A stretch of DNA of 64,000 nucleotides. It comes from Thysanoteuthis rhombus (Eukaryota > Mollusca > Cephalopoda > Oegopsida > Thysanoteuthidae). The position numbers and the translations under genes are program-made. Positions 44,994-54,339 of this stretch are shown here, piece by piece; positions within the stretch are counted from its first letter, which is position 1; each line of letters starts with the position of its first letter. The stretch is taken from NCBI GenBank assembly GCA_963457665.1, contig OY735212.1, forward strand, positions 58,270,038 through 58,334,037, written 5' to 3'. The notes below the pieces were generated by a model. The model saw only the letters and a program-made list of their open reading frames with translations. It was not told the origin of the DNA and made no database searches.

Positions 44994-46194
44994 ATTTGAA
45001 AATGAAAATGAAAAAGTTGATAATTATCAAATTTTTTAAAGAATTAACTTCATGAATCATTTTTTAAGTGTAATTGAACAGTTCACATAGGTAAAAAGTT
45101 ATGACAAAATCATACTTCGATGTTGATTTCCCTTCGTAGATTTTGATGAATTTTTGAAGTCTTTCAGTCTTTTTGAGAATCATTCTTCCTTTTGATATTT
45201 GTAATTTGACAATTTTGCCTCAGATTTCGACAGAAATGAAAGCAGGAAAATTAGCCAATCCACACATCCCATTTAAGCAAACTGACAAATGAATAAACAA
45301 ACAGAGAAATTTGTATAAAAGCTCATTATATGACTTGATAATGATTTTAGAATTGACATACCGTGAAAAAAAAGGAAAACTCATTTCCTTACTGACTGTT
45401 CATTTCCAAAACCTCTGTCCTAACCTAAAGTGTAAATATTATCTTAAACATACACTCTCTTTCAATTTTAAGTTTATAACAAAGTCAAGAAGTTGCACAA
45501 ACTTTTGAAAAGAACAATTTTTTTAACAATATCAAATGTTCCATTCCAAGAATCTTCCATTTTCAACCTCTTAGGGAAAACCCGAAAATAAAAAACGCAA
45601 AGAATTGCTGATATTCATTCATTATTTTTTTTTGTATCTTGTTCAGTAAAATCATTCCCACTTTCTTATGTTCTTTTTATGGAATAAAGAAAGAAAGAAA
45701 AGTGTATTTTTTCAGGGATCAGGGAAATTTTGCAATGTTCAGGGAATCGACCAGGAAATACTCTCTGATGCTAAAAGTGTGCCAAAGGGTATTAATACAC
45801 CTTACCAGAAATCATAATGTCATAAAAAAATTTAGCAAAGTAGGTTGATAGAAATATTTTACAAAAAGAGAAATAATATTATCCTCTCATACCTGTTTAG
45901 GATTACTTTAAGCCAGGTTTTAAAATACTTAATGAAAAGGATTTTACAAAAATCCTTTTTTTTCACATTGAAATAAATGTATATGAGTCAGTATAATGTA
46001 TAAATTCCATTTTCCATTTGTCAACAGCGGATCAAACAAAAATATACTAGCTAATAATACTTGGAATAATTAGTTTGGAATACATGTTAACTTGATCTTT
46101 ACCAAAACTGGAAGTATATAAAATCATGTGTTCACACAGATGTACATAAATGTGTGGATATTTGTACATACATACACATTTGCTTTCTTCACAG
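44994..46194. other. No recognised feature
   Basis: AT-rich. A small hairpin AAAAGGATTTT/AAAATCCTTTT lies at 45937-45961; otherwise only chance frames. Confidence 0.35.
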
Positions 46195-46873
46195 GACCTC
46201 CAACTTATGTTAGACGAGCGGAATGAATAAAGCAAGAAAGTTAGCCTCAGCATTAACTTCAGCAGTACAAAGGTCATGTTCAACAAATATGTCAGAAATA
46301 AAAACACTATGATCAAAATCCAAAACACAGAGCTGGAAAAAGTAGATCACTACATCTACCTAGAACCACAAATCTCTATAGATCCTTCAAAAGAAGAAGA
46401 AATCAAGCGAAGAATCACACTAGGATGGCAAGCCTCCGGCGGAGCAAGCTCAACCTTCAAGTACTTGAAAATCCCATTAGTCTTAAAAAGAAGGTATTCA
46501 ATGAATGCATCCTCCCTATAGTGACCAATAGAGCTGAAACATGTAACCTAACCTAGAGATTGACCCTCGAACTGAGCACATGGAAGAATAATGCTCAACA
46601 TCAAATGGAGAAATCACAAGACAGCATAGTATGTTAGGGGAAAAACAGGAGTCATCATAGAAACCATTTGGAAACTCAAATGGCAATGGTCTGATCATGT
46701 TGAAAGAATGGCAGACAACTGATGGACATCACAAATCATAACGTGGATCCCTAGAGATCACATGTGTGACTGAGGCCGGCAGAATATAATATGACAAGAC
46801 GTGTAGGTCTCACGAAATTCTGGGGAAGGTCCATGTCCAATGACAGACGATAAAAAGCTGATGATAATGATGA
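46195..46873 (+). mobile_element. LINE RT thumb and C-terminus, best-preserved frame
   Basis: The 81-codon frame at 46276-46521 starts MFNKYV, then VDHYIYLEPQISIDPSKEEE and IKRRITLGWQASGGASSTFK, and KIPLVLKRRYSMNA. These are the segments just after the reverse transcriptase palm in this LINE lineage (usual form VMFN, VDHYIYLGQxIS, EIxRRIxLGWxAFG). Later frames give EHMEE (46580), KLKWQWS, ITTWIPRDHMCD (46735-46770), and GKVHVQ close to 46840. The TGATGATAATGATGA tail is at 46858-46873. Upstream palm (FADD) is not present. Confidence 0.85.
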
Positions 46874-46959
46874 CACATTTACCAACTTATAAATTCATGG
46901 AAATGATCCAGAACCTTACACGCACATACCGATGTGCACACAGACACACACATACACAT

Positions 46960-47480
46960 ACCATCATCTTCATCTGTTTGGGTGTACTGCTGGACAAAGG
47001 CCTTTTCCATCTCTTTCTTTGTCATGTGTAATTGCGCTAAACCCTGCAATGTCTTACCAGCAAACTTTTCTATCTCTTCTCTCCATCTTATGTCCAATCT
47101 CTTCCTACCGTGTTTAGCTTTTTGCTCTATTTGACGTCTTTCCTATTTCTTAAGTTCCCTGTACGTCTACATTTTTCTGCTTAATTACTCATACGGTATC
47201 CTTCATCACGGTTCTCTCTCTAATTCACGTTGATTTTTCCCCTAACATTGCTCTTTCCATTGCTCTCTGTGCAGTTCTGAGTTGATTCTCTTGTGGTTTT
47301 GTAAGTTTCCAGATTTCGCACCTGTATTTGTATTAATGCAATATCATCATAGTACCTTAGATGGTTCATATATTCTCTGCCTATGATTACTCCCATGTTT
47401 TCCAAAAGGTGCTTTCAAGTCTCACTGTAAAGAATTTTGGTGGAATTACATCCCCTTCTCTCACTCCTTTTCCAGTTGAT
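46960..47480 (-). mobile_element. LINE remnant, minus strand, with YYDD motif and internal deletion
   Basis: From 47480 downward: TGKGVREGDVIPPKFFTVRL (variant of the RGVRQGDxISPKLFT motif in the palm). In another frame comes GREYMNHLRYYDDIALI (47390-47320, YYDD in place of FADD). Then, after an apparent deletion of the connecting part, CEIWKLTKPQENQLRTAQRA and MERAMLG (47310-47235), a decayed GHKMERRDRKVCW, and the end KGLCPAVHPNR. It differs in sequence from the lineage at 46195, so a second family of the same type. Its 3' end (CATCATCTTCATCTG) faces the tail of the plus-strand LINE less than 100 bases away. Confidence 0.8.
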
Positions 47481-47664
47481 AGTATCTTTATGAGGTCTAA
47501 TTATTAAAATGCCATTTTCATGTATATACTCAGTGACTTATGTCTAATTACCATTTATCTCTTGTTTTTCATATTCAGTTGAAAAATGTTGTTCTATTGA
47601 GTCAAATAGACTACTTAAGCCAAACCAAATGGTGGTTCATCATATCCTGATGTCTTTTCATAGA

Positions 47665-47985
47665 TAGTCAATAGTAGAACAGTGAACCAATTTAGAATCT
47701 CTCTGAGAGCTATGGAAAGAGCAATGCCTGGGATAGATCTGAGAGATAGAAAAACATGAATCCGGGGATGAACTAGGGTGAGATGATAACACACAGAGCA
47801 AAAAAGTTAACTGATTGGTGCCCATGATCAGTGAACACAGAAGGAGAAGACCAAACAAGACGTTGGGATGAAATAGAAAGGTTTTCTGGTAAAACATGAC
47901 AGAGGTCAGCACAATACTGGTCATCATGGAAAAAGATGAGAAAGACCTTTTTCCAGCAATGGACTTATAATGGATGATGATATGA
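47665..47985 (+). mobile_element. LINE 3' end, second family
   Basis: QFRISLRAMERAMPGIDLRD then RKT (47690-47750) corresponds to LRxxQRAMERAMLGxxxRDRx. Then come a decayed GxHDQ, RRPNKTLG and ERFFW region, HNTGHHGKR, and SSNGLIMDDD (47955-47985) with the ATGATGAT tail. It belongs with the minus-strand remnant at 46960 rather than the 1071 lineage. Confidence 0.7.
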
Positions 47986-48044
47986 ATGTTATTAGACCTG
48001 TAATGAATCTGTTTAATGTTACGTATTGTTCATACAACCAACCT

Positions 48045-48528
48045 CTTTTGACAGCATACCATGTTGGGATGATCAATGAAAAAAATTGGAAAAAGGGGTG
48101 ATCAATGAAATGGTTATTTCTCTTGCTTTTTGTTTGGGCAATAATCACTAAAATGTCTAAATTTTCAAAAAATCAACTGAATCAAACGTAGGGATCAATT
48201 TAGCAAAAAAGTACATTTTAAATCACCCCCCCTCAAAAAAAAACTCATGTAGGGGGTAATTTTCAAAATACAAAATCTTTTTTTCTTGATAAAGAGTAAA
48301 TGTTTGAAGTTTCAGCACTCTACCTCCATCAAAAGTTTTTGTAAACAATCAGGAACCTTTACACATACACTCCCCCACACAAAAGCTGTACACAAACACA
48401 CACACACATACATGTCAGTAGCAGCAGGAGCCATACAAGAGTTACAGCCAGCCAGCCAGACCAGCTTCAAAACTGAAGTAACCTATGTTGACGGTTGCGA
48501 TGACAGAATTTGGTTGACGGTTTCTGAT
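48045..48528 (-). mobile_element. Family A repeat, minus strand
   Basis: TTGACAGCATACCATGTTGG, GATGATCAATGAAAAAAATT, GGGGTGATCAATGAAATGG, TTTGGGCAATAATCACTAAA, AAATCACCCCCCCTC, then CACACACACACATACATG, CAGCCAGCCAGACCAGCTTC, AACCTATGTTGACGGTTGC, GACAGAATTTGGTTGACGG and TTTCTGATG. Confidence 0.75.
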
Positions 48529-48640
48529 GTGCTGTTATGATTGAAAATAAATGGAGTGAAGTATTACATGTTGATCATATCTTTTCTATATTTTCAATAC
48601 AATTTTATATATCATTTTTATTTGTTCTCTTAATGTCCAT

Positions 48641-48697
48641 ACACACACACACACACACGCATGAACGATCATATGTGTGTGTGTGTGTGTGTGTGTA
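48641..48697. repeat. (AC)n-spacer-(GT)n inverted microsatellite
   Basis: Nine AC units (48641-48658), GCATGAACGATCATAT, then 12 GT units (48673-48697). The two tracts are complementary and can pair as one hairpin. Confidence 0.9.
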
Positions 48698-48869
48698 CTC
48701 ATCTATTTGGTCTCAATTGGAATATCCATAGTTTGCTGTTCAATTTTCACCTGGTTTTCTTGAAGAGAGTCGGTATCAAAATGCTTGCAGAAATTTTCTC
48801 TATCGATAAGACACACATATGTATATGTATATATATATATTTAAGAATAGACATATTTGGTCCGACAGA

Positions 48870-49115
48870 ATGGAATATAAATTACATTATATTGTGTAAA
48901 AACTTATTTGAAATGATCTCATGTTGTTACATGGTTGATATATCATTCAATTTAAACAACATAAAAAGAATAAACAATTAAAGAAAATGGGGCTGCTGCA
49001 GGAATCAATCCTGTCGCCGATAGTGAAGCCACTTCAATGCAGCGATGCACTAACCATTGAGCTAAACAGCCCACCAGCAATGCAAAGGCCAAATAACTGC
49101 TTTCAATCCAAAATC
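48870..49115 (-). mobile_element. tRNA-derived SINE
   Basis: Minus strand: GGGCTGTTTAGCTCAATGG TTAGTGCATC (A-box TAGCTCAATGGTTAG) and GACAGGATTGATTCCTGCAG (B-box like) with a GC-rich closing stem, GGGGCTGCTGCAGG, in 48988-49072. The tail side shares TTTGAAATGATCTCATGTTG and GAATAAACAATTAAAGAAAA with the copies at 22440 and 56592. The tRNA-like head is the clearest of the five in the window. Confidence 0.75.
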
Positions 49116-49425
49116 TCATCTCATTTATTCTTCTTCTTCTTGGTCTTTTTTGTCTTTTTCAACATGACAGTATGCATTTGAGAAATGGACATACTTGGTA
49201 TTTACACTGAGTCAACCCCAAGCAAGATTGACTATATGAGTTACAGCTTTTGACTGCTACTGCCTGAGCAGGTTAGATAGTTTTAGAAGAGTGGTCACTT
49301 ATCAACTCAATTCTCAGAAGACATTTGTGGCAGGCCTGTAAAATGATATTTTGTCAAGATATCTGGTGATTTGACAGTGCAAAGAGAGAAGTAAGTTCAT
49401 GCCTTTCCAACAACCCCCCCCCCCA

Positions 49426-49856
49426 CATATATCAAATCACTGGAGCCTCACAAATAGCCTGACCAACCAGCCGAGTGGGGTAGCCATTTTTCTCTCTTTG
49501 ACTGTCTGTCTGTATCTATCTATCTACCTATATGACTGTGTTTGTCTCTGGGCACTCCTAGTCACATTTCAGGGACTGCAACGTTGATAATTCACCACAA
49601 GGCACCATCTAAAAACCCTTTTTTTTTGTTTTTGTTTTTTCTGAAAAGTGCTTTTTGGGGTCTTTATGGTCATTTTGGTCCAACAATGCCCAAATCTTGT
49701 GCTGGTATTTCTTGGATGATTTCAGATAAAAGATATATTTTCAAAAATAATTTTAGATAAAAGATATATTTTTAAAGATAATTCTAAATAATTTTTCAGA
49801 TCTGCTACACACACACAGACAATAGTGATTCATTTATGCATGGTACATATGTGTAT
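49426..49856 (+). mobile_element. Family B repeat, nearly complete
   Basis: ATCAAATCACTGGAGCCTCAC, GCCTGACCAACCAGCCGAGT, a TGTCTGTCTGTATCTATC tract, CACAAGGCACCATCTAAAAA, GTCTTTATGGTCATTTTGG, CAACAATGCCCAAATCTTG, two copies of GATAAAAGATATATTTT, and AGTGATTCATTTATGCATGG at the end. Confidence 0.75.
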
Positions 49857-49863
49857 GTATATA

Positions 49864-50290
49864 TTAATGAAAACGACAATAGGAAGGTGAAGAGAAAAAC
49901 TCAAGACATAGGTGTTACATCTCAAAATTTTTTATTCCTTGGGCATGTCTAAATGCAATTTTGATGTGAACCACCTAGAAAAGTAAACAAACATGATCCC
50001 TCACCTGCCACAGGCCCATCTCATTTTAAGCCAAATGTCACTCTCATCTACACAGGTAAAAACACCCCTCCCCCCATTTCCATTTAACGATAAAAAAACA
50101 CAGAAAAATCCCCATTTCAACATCAAAATATGTAAATTTTTGTTGAATCTCTGCAATTTTTTTTTCTAAAAAAGATGGCTGGCTACTTCCGAAATGCATC
50201 GAAACATGCCCTCAGAATGATAAAAAATTCTGAGATATAACACCTATTTTTTGAGTCTTTCTCTTCACTTTCATTGTCATTTTCATCGAC
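49864..50290. mobile_element. Foldback element with long terminal inverted repeats
   Basis: Left end AATGAAAACGACAATAGGAAG, GTGAAGAGAAAAACTCAAG, ATAGGTGTTACATCTCAAAA, TTTTTTATTCCTTGGGCATG mirrors, in reverse complement, the right end (50178-50290), which has the same order with GAAAATGACAATGAAAGTG and GGTGTTATATCTCAGAATTT. Arms are about 70-110 bases at roughly 85% identity by eye. The core of about 210 bases is non-coding. Probably a MITE. Confidence 0.75.
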
Positions 50291-50322
50291 ATTCTGTCAG
50301 ATCACTTCACATCCACAATACA

Positions 50323-50325
<3 letters not shown>

Positions 50326-50353
<28 letters not shown>
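50326..50353. repeat. (AT)n microsatellite
   Basis: About 14 AT units. Confidence 0.9.
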
Positions 50354-50357
<4 letters not shown>

Positions 50358-50817
50358 AATGAACGTCTTGTCTGATGTTTCAATTTATCTGGGAACACAA
50401 ATATTGTAGTGATCAAAGATACACTTAATATACTCTCCATCACTTTCAATAATCTTATTCCATTCATCAATAAGTTTTTTGATTCTAGATTTGTAAAATT
50501 CATTTGATTTTTAACTTTAATACCTTTAAATGTGTTTACACAATAGCTGAATAGCATCATGAAACCGCATGCAGTTAACCAATCAATTTTGTCCGACCAC
50601 GCAGACAGGTTATTATAAAAATTGATGGTTGAACTTCAATCCTTCAATAAATTATTTTTGAATGCAATGATTAATATGGAGCGAATAATCTCTTCTCAGA
50701 GAATATTCAATAAGTTGCACAGTGTAATAGAATAGACTAATCGAATTGGACAGAAAGGGAACTTTCATTTGGGGGCTGGAGACCGATTCATGCCTTTCTT
50801 AAAAGGCATTAGTGCCA
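50354..50817. other. No recognised feature
   Basis: AT-rich non-coding sequence. Confidence 0.35.
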
Positions 50818-50888
50818 GTCACAGTCGCAGTTTGAACTCAAGTGATCGAGAAAATTTTCCACGCTGCTAACCAATTAGCCACCGGCAT
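50818..50888 (-). mobile_element. tRNA-derived SINE head
   Basis: Minus strand: GGTGGCTAATTGGTTAGCAG (A-box like TGGCTAATTGGTTAGCA) and CACTTGAGTTCAAACTGCG (B-box like GAGTTCAAAC), spaced as in a tRNA. Its body toward 50760 has TTTTAAGAAAGGCATGAATC. Confidence 0.6.
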
Positions 50889-51591
50889 TTCTAAAATAAA
50901 AGACTGACCGATTTTCAACCTCTACTCTTGAAGTGAGTCCTTGTCCATCAAAATGGTTTGTAAACCGTAATGAACAGTCATTTGACTGTTTCTCCGTTAT
51001 AATCCTTATTTGAAAAAGAAAGCTAAAAAACTGTCTCACTTTGAAGATCAGCAGAGATTATGTTTACGCCATCATTGAAAATTACAATAACACCTTGAAT
51101 AGTGTGGTTTTGATAAGTGCAGATTTCATATAGAACGGTTAACGTATTGCTGTACACATGAATGTAACCAAGTATAAAACAAGAGAAAGCATATGAGATT
51201 ATGATAGGACTTTGAACAGTGCCAGTATGAAGAGTTTGAGAAATTTGGATCAAATTAACAAATTACAATTCAATTCTACATAAAAGCAGCTAAAAAGATG
51301 TCAACATTGATGCAATTACGAGGCATGAACTTCAAAAATAAGCATTTGCGTGGCTGAAAATGATTTTTATGACAATAATTAGCTTAGCACTTACAAATTT
51401 GAGATGGAGATACCGTCTCACATGAGGAAAGCATCAATGATTTTTTTTTATCCACTAACATTAATATGCTATTACAAAATTCATCGCTGGTGAATATTCT
51501 GGAAAGAGGGAGGATTACCCGCCAGAAATTGCCATTGACACTATTGCCAGTTTTCATATCATTTTCTCTAACTAAAAAATATTTGGAAAAA
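50889..51591. other. No recognised feature
   Basis: AT-rich; the 76-codon minus frame at 51023-51253 has no recognisable product. Confidence 0.35.
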
Positions 51592-51886
51592 AGGTCTGGT
51601 TAGTCACTCAATAGAAACCGTTCGGTTTATGAACGTCTGTAGGCAGCATGTTGGAGGAGATGAATGAAAAAAATTACTTTTTGTTGAGTAGCTATCAATG
51701 TAAAAAAAATTTTATCTAGATATCACATCGGAGTAAATGTTTTAACTTTCCAACCCAGAGCATCTTTGGTATGATCTTTGTGTGCGATACATATAAACAT
51801 TTATATCCAGCCAGCCAGACCAATTTGAAAACTGAAGAAATCTCTGTTGACATTTTTGGAGACAGTTTTGGTTGACCATTTCTATC
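51592..51886 (-). mobile_element. Family A repeat, minus strand, internally deleted
   Basis: AAGGTCTGGTTAGTCACTCA, ATAGAAACCGTTC, GTAGGCAGCATGTTGG, then a shortened middle, CATATAAACATTTATATCCA, GCCAGCCAGACCAATTTG, CTCTGTTGACATTTTTGG and GACAGTTTTGGTTGACC. Confidence 0.7.
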
Positions 51887-51904
51887 ATATAGGCATAAGA
51901 AGTG

Positions 51905-51908
<4 letters not shown>

Positions 51909-51958
<50 letters not shown>
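51909..51958. repeat. (AT)n microsatellite
   Basis: About 25 AT units. Confidence 0.95.
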
Positions 51959-51962
<4 letters not shown>

Positions 51963-52209
51963 AATGTATATTTATAAGGTTGCATGTTTCTTATATGGAA
52001 ATAGCCCAAATTGCATAGATTTATCCAGAATTTTATGCCGTTTCGTCCAAATTGTCAATTGTGTCTGCCCCACCTGCCATCCTGACTCAATAAATGAATC
52101 CATAAATTTGATATTTCTTTTTCTAACTTTTCCATAAATGCTATCATTTACCAAGTTCCAGATTGGTAGATGATGAAGTACACCGAACTTTGAAAGAAAG
52201 TGATTTTTT

Positions 52210-52455
52210 AAAAAATATCTGGTTCTCATATAAATCAATCACTATAACCCGTGTGTGTACCAGAACTAATTATCTGAAAAATATCAATAATCATTTTTGA
52301 TAAAAGATATTTTATCAAGAAAAATATTTAAAAGATAACAGTACAACAGATGGGCATTGCTGATCCTAAATGAAGAAACCAAAAAAAAAAGGTTATTTGA
52401 TGATTTTTACATAATGCTGTATTCATTCAAATTTTCAAGGTTGTTTTGAGTTGCT
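52210..52455 (-). mobile_element. Family B repeat, partial, minus strand
   Basis: AATCAATCACTATAACCCGTG, GTACCAGAACTAATTATCTG, AAAGATATTTTATC, CAGATGGGCATTGCTGATCC, and CATTCAAATTTTCAAGGTTG, where the match stops and mariner sequence begins. Confidence 0.65.
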
Positions 52456-52965
52456 GCTTGGTTGTTAAAGACCTTCCCTTGCAGAAAGTCCTTGAAATTC
52501 AAGGAAAAATTGTTAGGAGAGAAGTCTGGTGAGTAAGCTACGTAAGGTAGAGTTTTGTAGCCTTGTTTGTTCTTTTTTTTACAGGGTCATTTGTTTGATA
52601 AGGAAGCTTCTTTGCTGTTCATTCAGGGTCATTCGCGTGACTAGTCAGGCTTTTTTGCTTTTCTAACTTGGTGCAAATGTCAAACAATTGTTGAATGGTC
52701 AACGTTCAGTCCCTCTACAACCACTCCTGTTGTTTTGCAGGGTTTTGCCTCAATAAAAGCCCTCAATTGGATGGTGGCCATCACAGAGGGATGTCCAAAT
52801 TTTCAAAAGTCTCGTCACTATTTCCAAATTTTTAGAACCAATGTTGAGCTGTTCATTCATAGATGCTCCCTTGACCAAATACTATTGCAAGCAGTTTCTG
52901 CTGCTTTACGTACCATTTTGAAATCATACAGCAAAATTGCTCGAATTTGCTTTTTATTTTAATCT
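52456..52965 (-). pseudogene. mariner transposase remnant lacking most of the catalytic domain
   Basis: Minus strand from about 52955: KQIRAILLYDFKMVRKAAET then ACNS (N-terminal helix-turn-helix of mariner transposases), FGQGSIYE*TAQHWF*KFGN (about 52890-52835), the QLRALIEAKPCKTTGV region and VEGLNVDHSTIV*HLHQVRK (about 52720-52660). LNEQQRSFLIKQ (about 52625) corresponds to the ELNExQKxRR linker. The next recognisable segment is already LPYVAYSPDFSPNNFSLNFK then DFLQGKVFNNQ (52560-52470), the C-terminal PYSPDLxPxDYxxF motif. About 130-150 residues between them, including the first two catalytic Asp residues, are deleted. The third (SPD) remains. Confidence 0.85.
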
Positions 52966-54339
52966 TTGATTTAACAGACTTGAATATAGCAGAAGAAATT
53001 GTGAAAAATAAATGTTCAGCTCAGATAAATACAAGAGAATTCATGCTTTAAAATGGTATATGAACATAGTTAATGAACTATCAAGTTTATTCCAAAATAG
53101 CTGTCAAAGTTTAAAATGAAAAACCAATGCAATTATTTCAGCACCTACGTCATATTTTTCCATATTGTAAGGACAGTGATACCTCTTACTACTTTCAAAG
53201 AAAAAGGCCCTGGAATTAAAGCATTGTCAAAATCTTCCCCTTTGCAATTCTTCAAATATTTCCAAAGAATATCTGCAATGATTCTTGCCAATTCAATGGC
53301 CAGTGTATAACTTTGATTATATTTGACAATTGGGAAAAGGGAAAAAATTTTAAAAAACCAATTATTTGTGTCCAAATATTGACATGCTTATTTCATTGAT
53401 ACGACCAAGATTGAAATCACCGCTGCAGGATAACTTCTCCACGACTGTTGTACCAAGTCATTTCCCTGGTGACTTGAACTTTGTTTACTTCCAGAGTGTG
53501 CACGGAGGGAGGTTTCTAATTATCTAGCATGACTATTGGCAAGTGTCTCCTCTACTAAAAAACTTATGCTAAATAGAACTCATCAATAAATTTGATGAAA
53601 AAGGCTTTAGAAATAAAGAAAGAAATAGTCATTATATGATTATTTTTTCGGTCTTTGTCCCTGAGCATCCAAAAAAAAATTTGTTTCCCAAATGATCATA
53701 AATTTGGAAATATTTGTCTTATAAAATTTCATAATATGTCCGTCGTGCATTTTCGTCTCGGTTCTTCAATTTCAGGGTCTGGCCCATGGGAATTTTTTGC
53801 ATCTGCAAGATCTAAAATTCTAATCGTCATTTTTATTATTCTAAAGCCAACATGCGGCCGCCAATAGAAAATTTGTAAAACCTGTCTTCATTTGGACAGT
53901 TTTATGATTAAAAGTAAAAAGCAAAGAAAACAGTGACAATGTTTGTTTGTATTCAAGAGAAGGAAATCTGCATAAATCTGCTCTTGGTCTGCATTTCTCA
54001 TTTTGTTTAATCAAAAAGAATGTAATTAAGCGAAACTTTAGGCTTTTGTGAAGTCACAACAGAGAATTATAATTATTTCAACTGTTTTCTTTAATATTTC
54101 AGATTTTCATGCATTTGCTATGATTGTTTTGGGGGATATTTTCTCTCTTTTTACACCTTTCAAAAGTTCTCAAAAAACAGCAGCTGATTTTTGCAGCAGC
54201 ATGTTTATGAATTTATATTCTTGTATGTTTGTTTGTATATATATATATGTATAGATAGATAGAAAGAGAGATAGAGACAGAGAGAGATAGAGGAGTAGTT
54301 GGAAGGGAAGGAAAGGGAGAAGTAGTCAAAATTAATCAG
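52966..54339. other. No recognised feature
   Basis: AT-rich sequence. The minus frame 53145-53375 and plus frame 53655-53867 (the latter over a GCGGCCGC site at 53854) have no recognisable domain. A GATA/GAGA-rich tract lies at 54240-54290. Confidence 0.35.
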
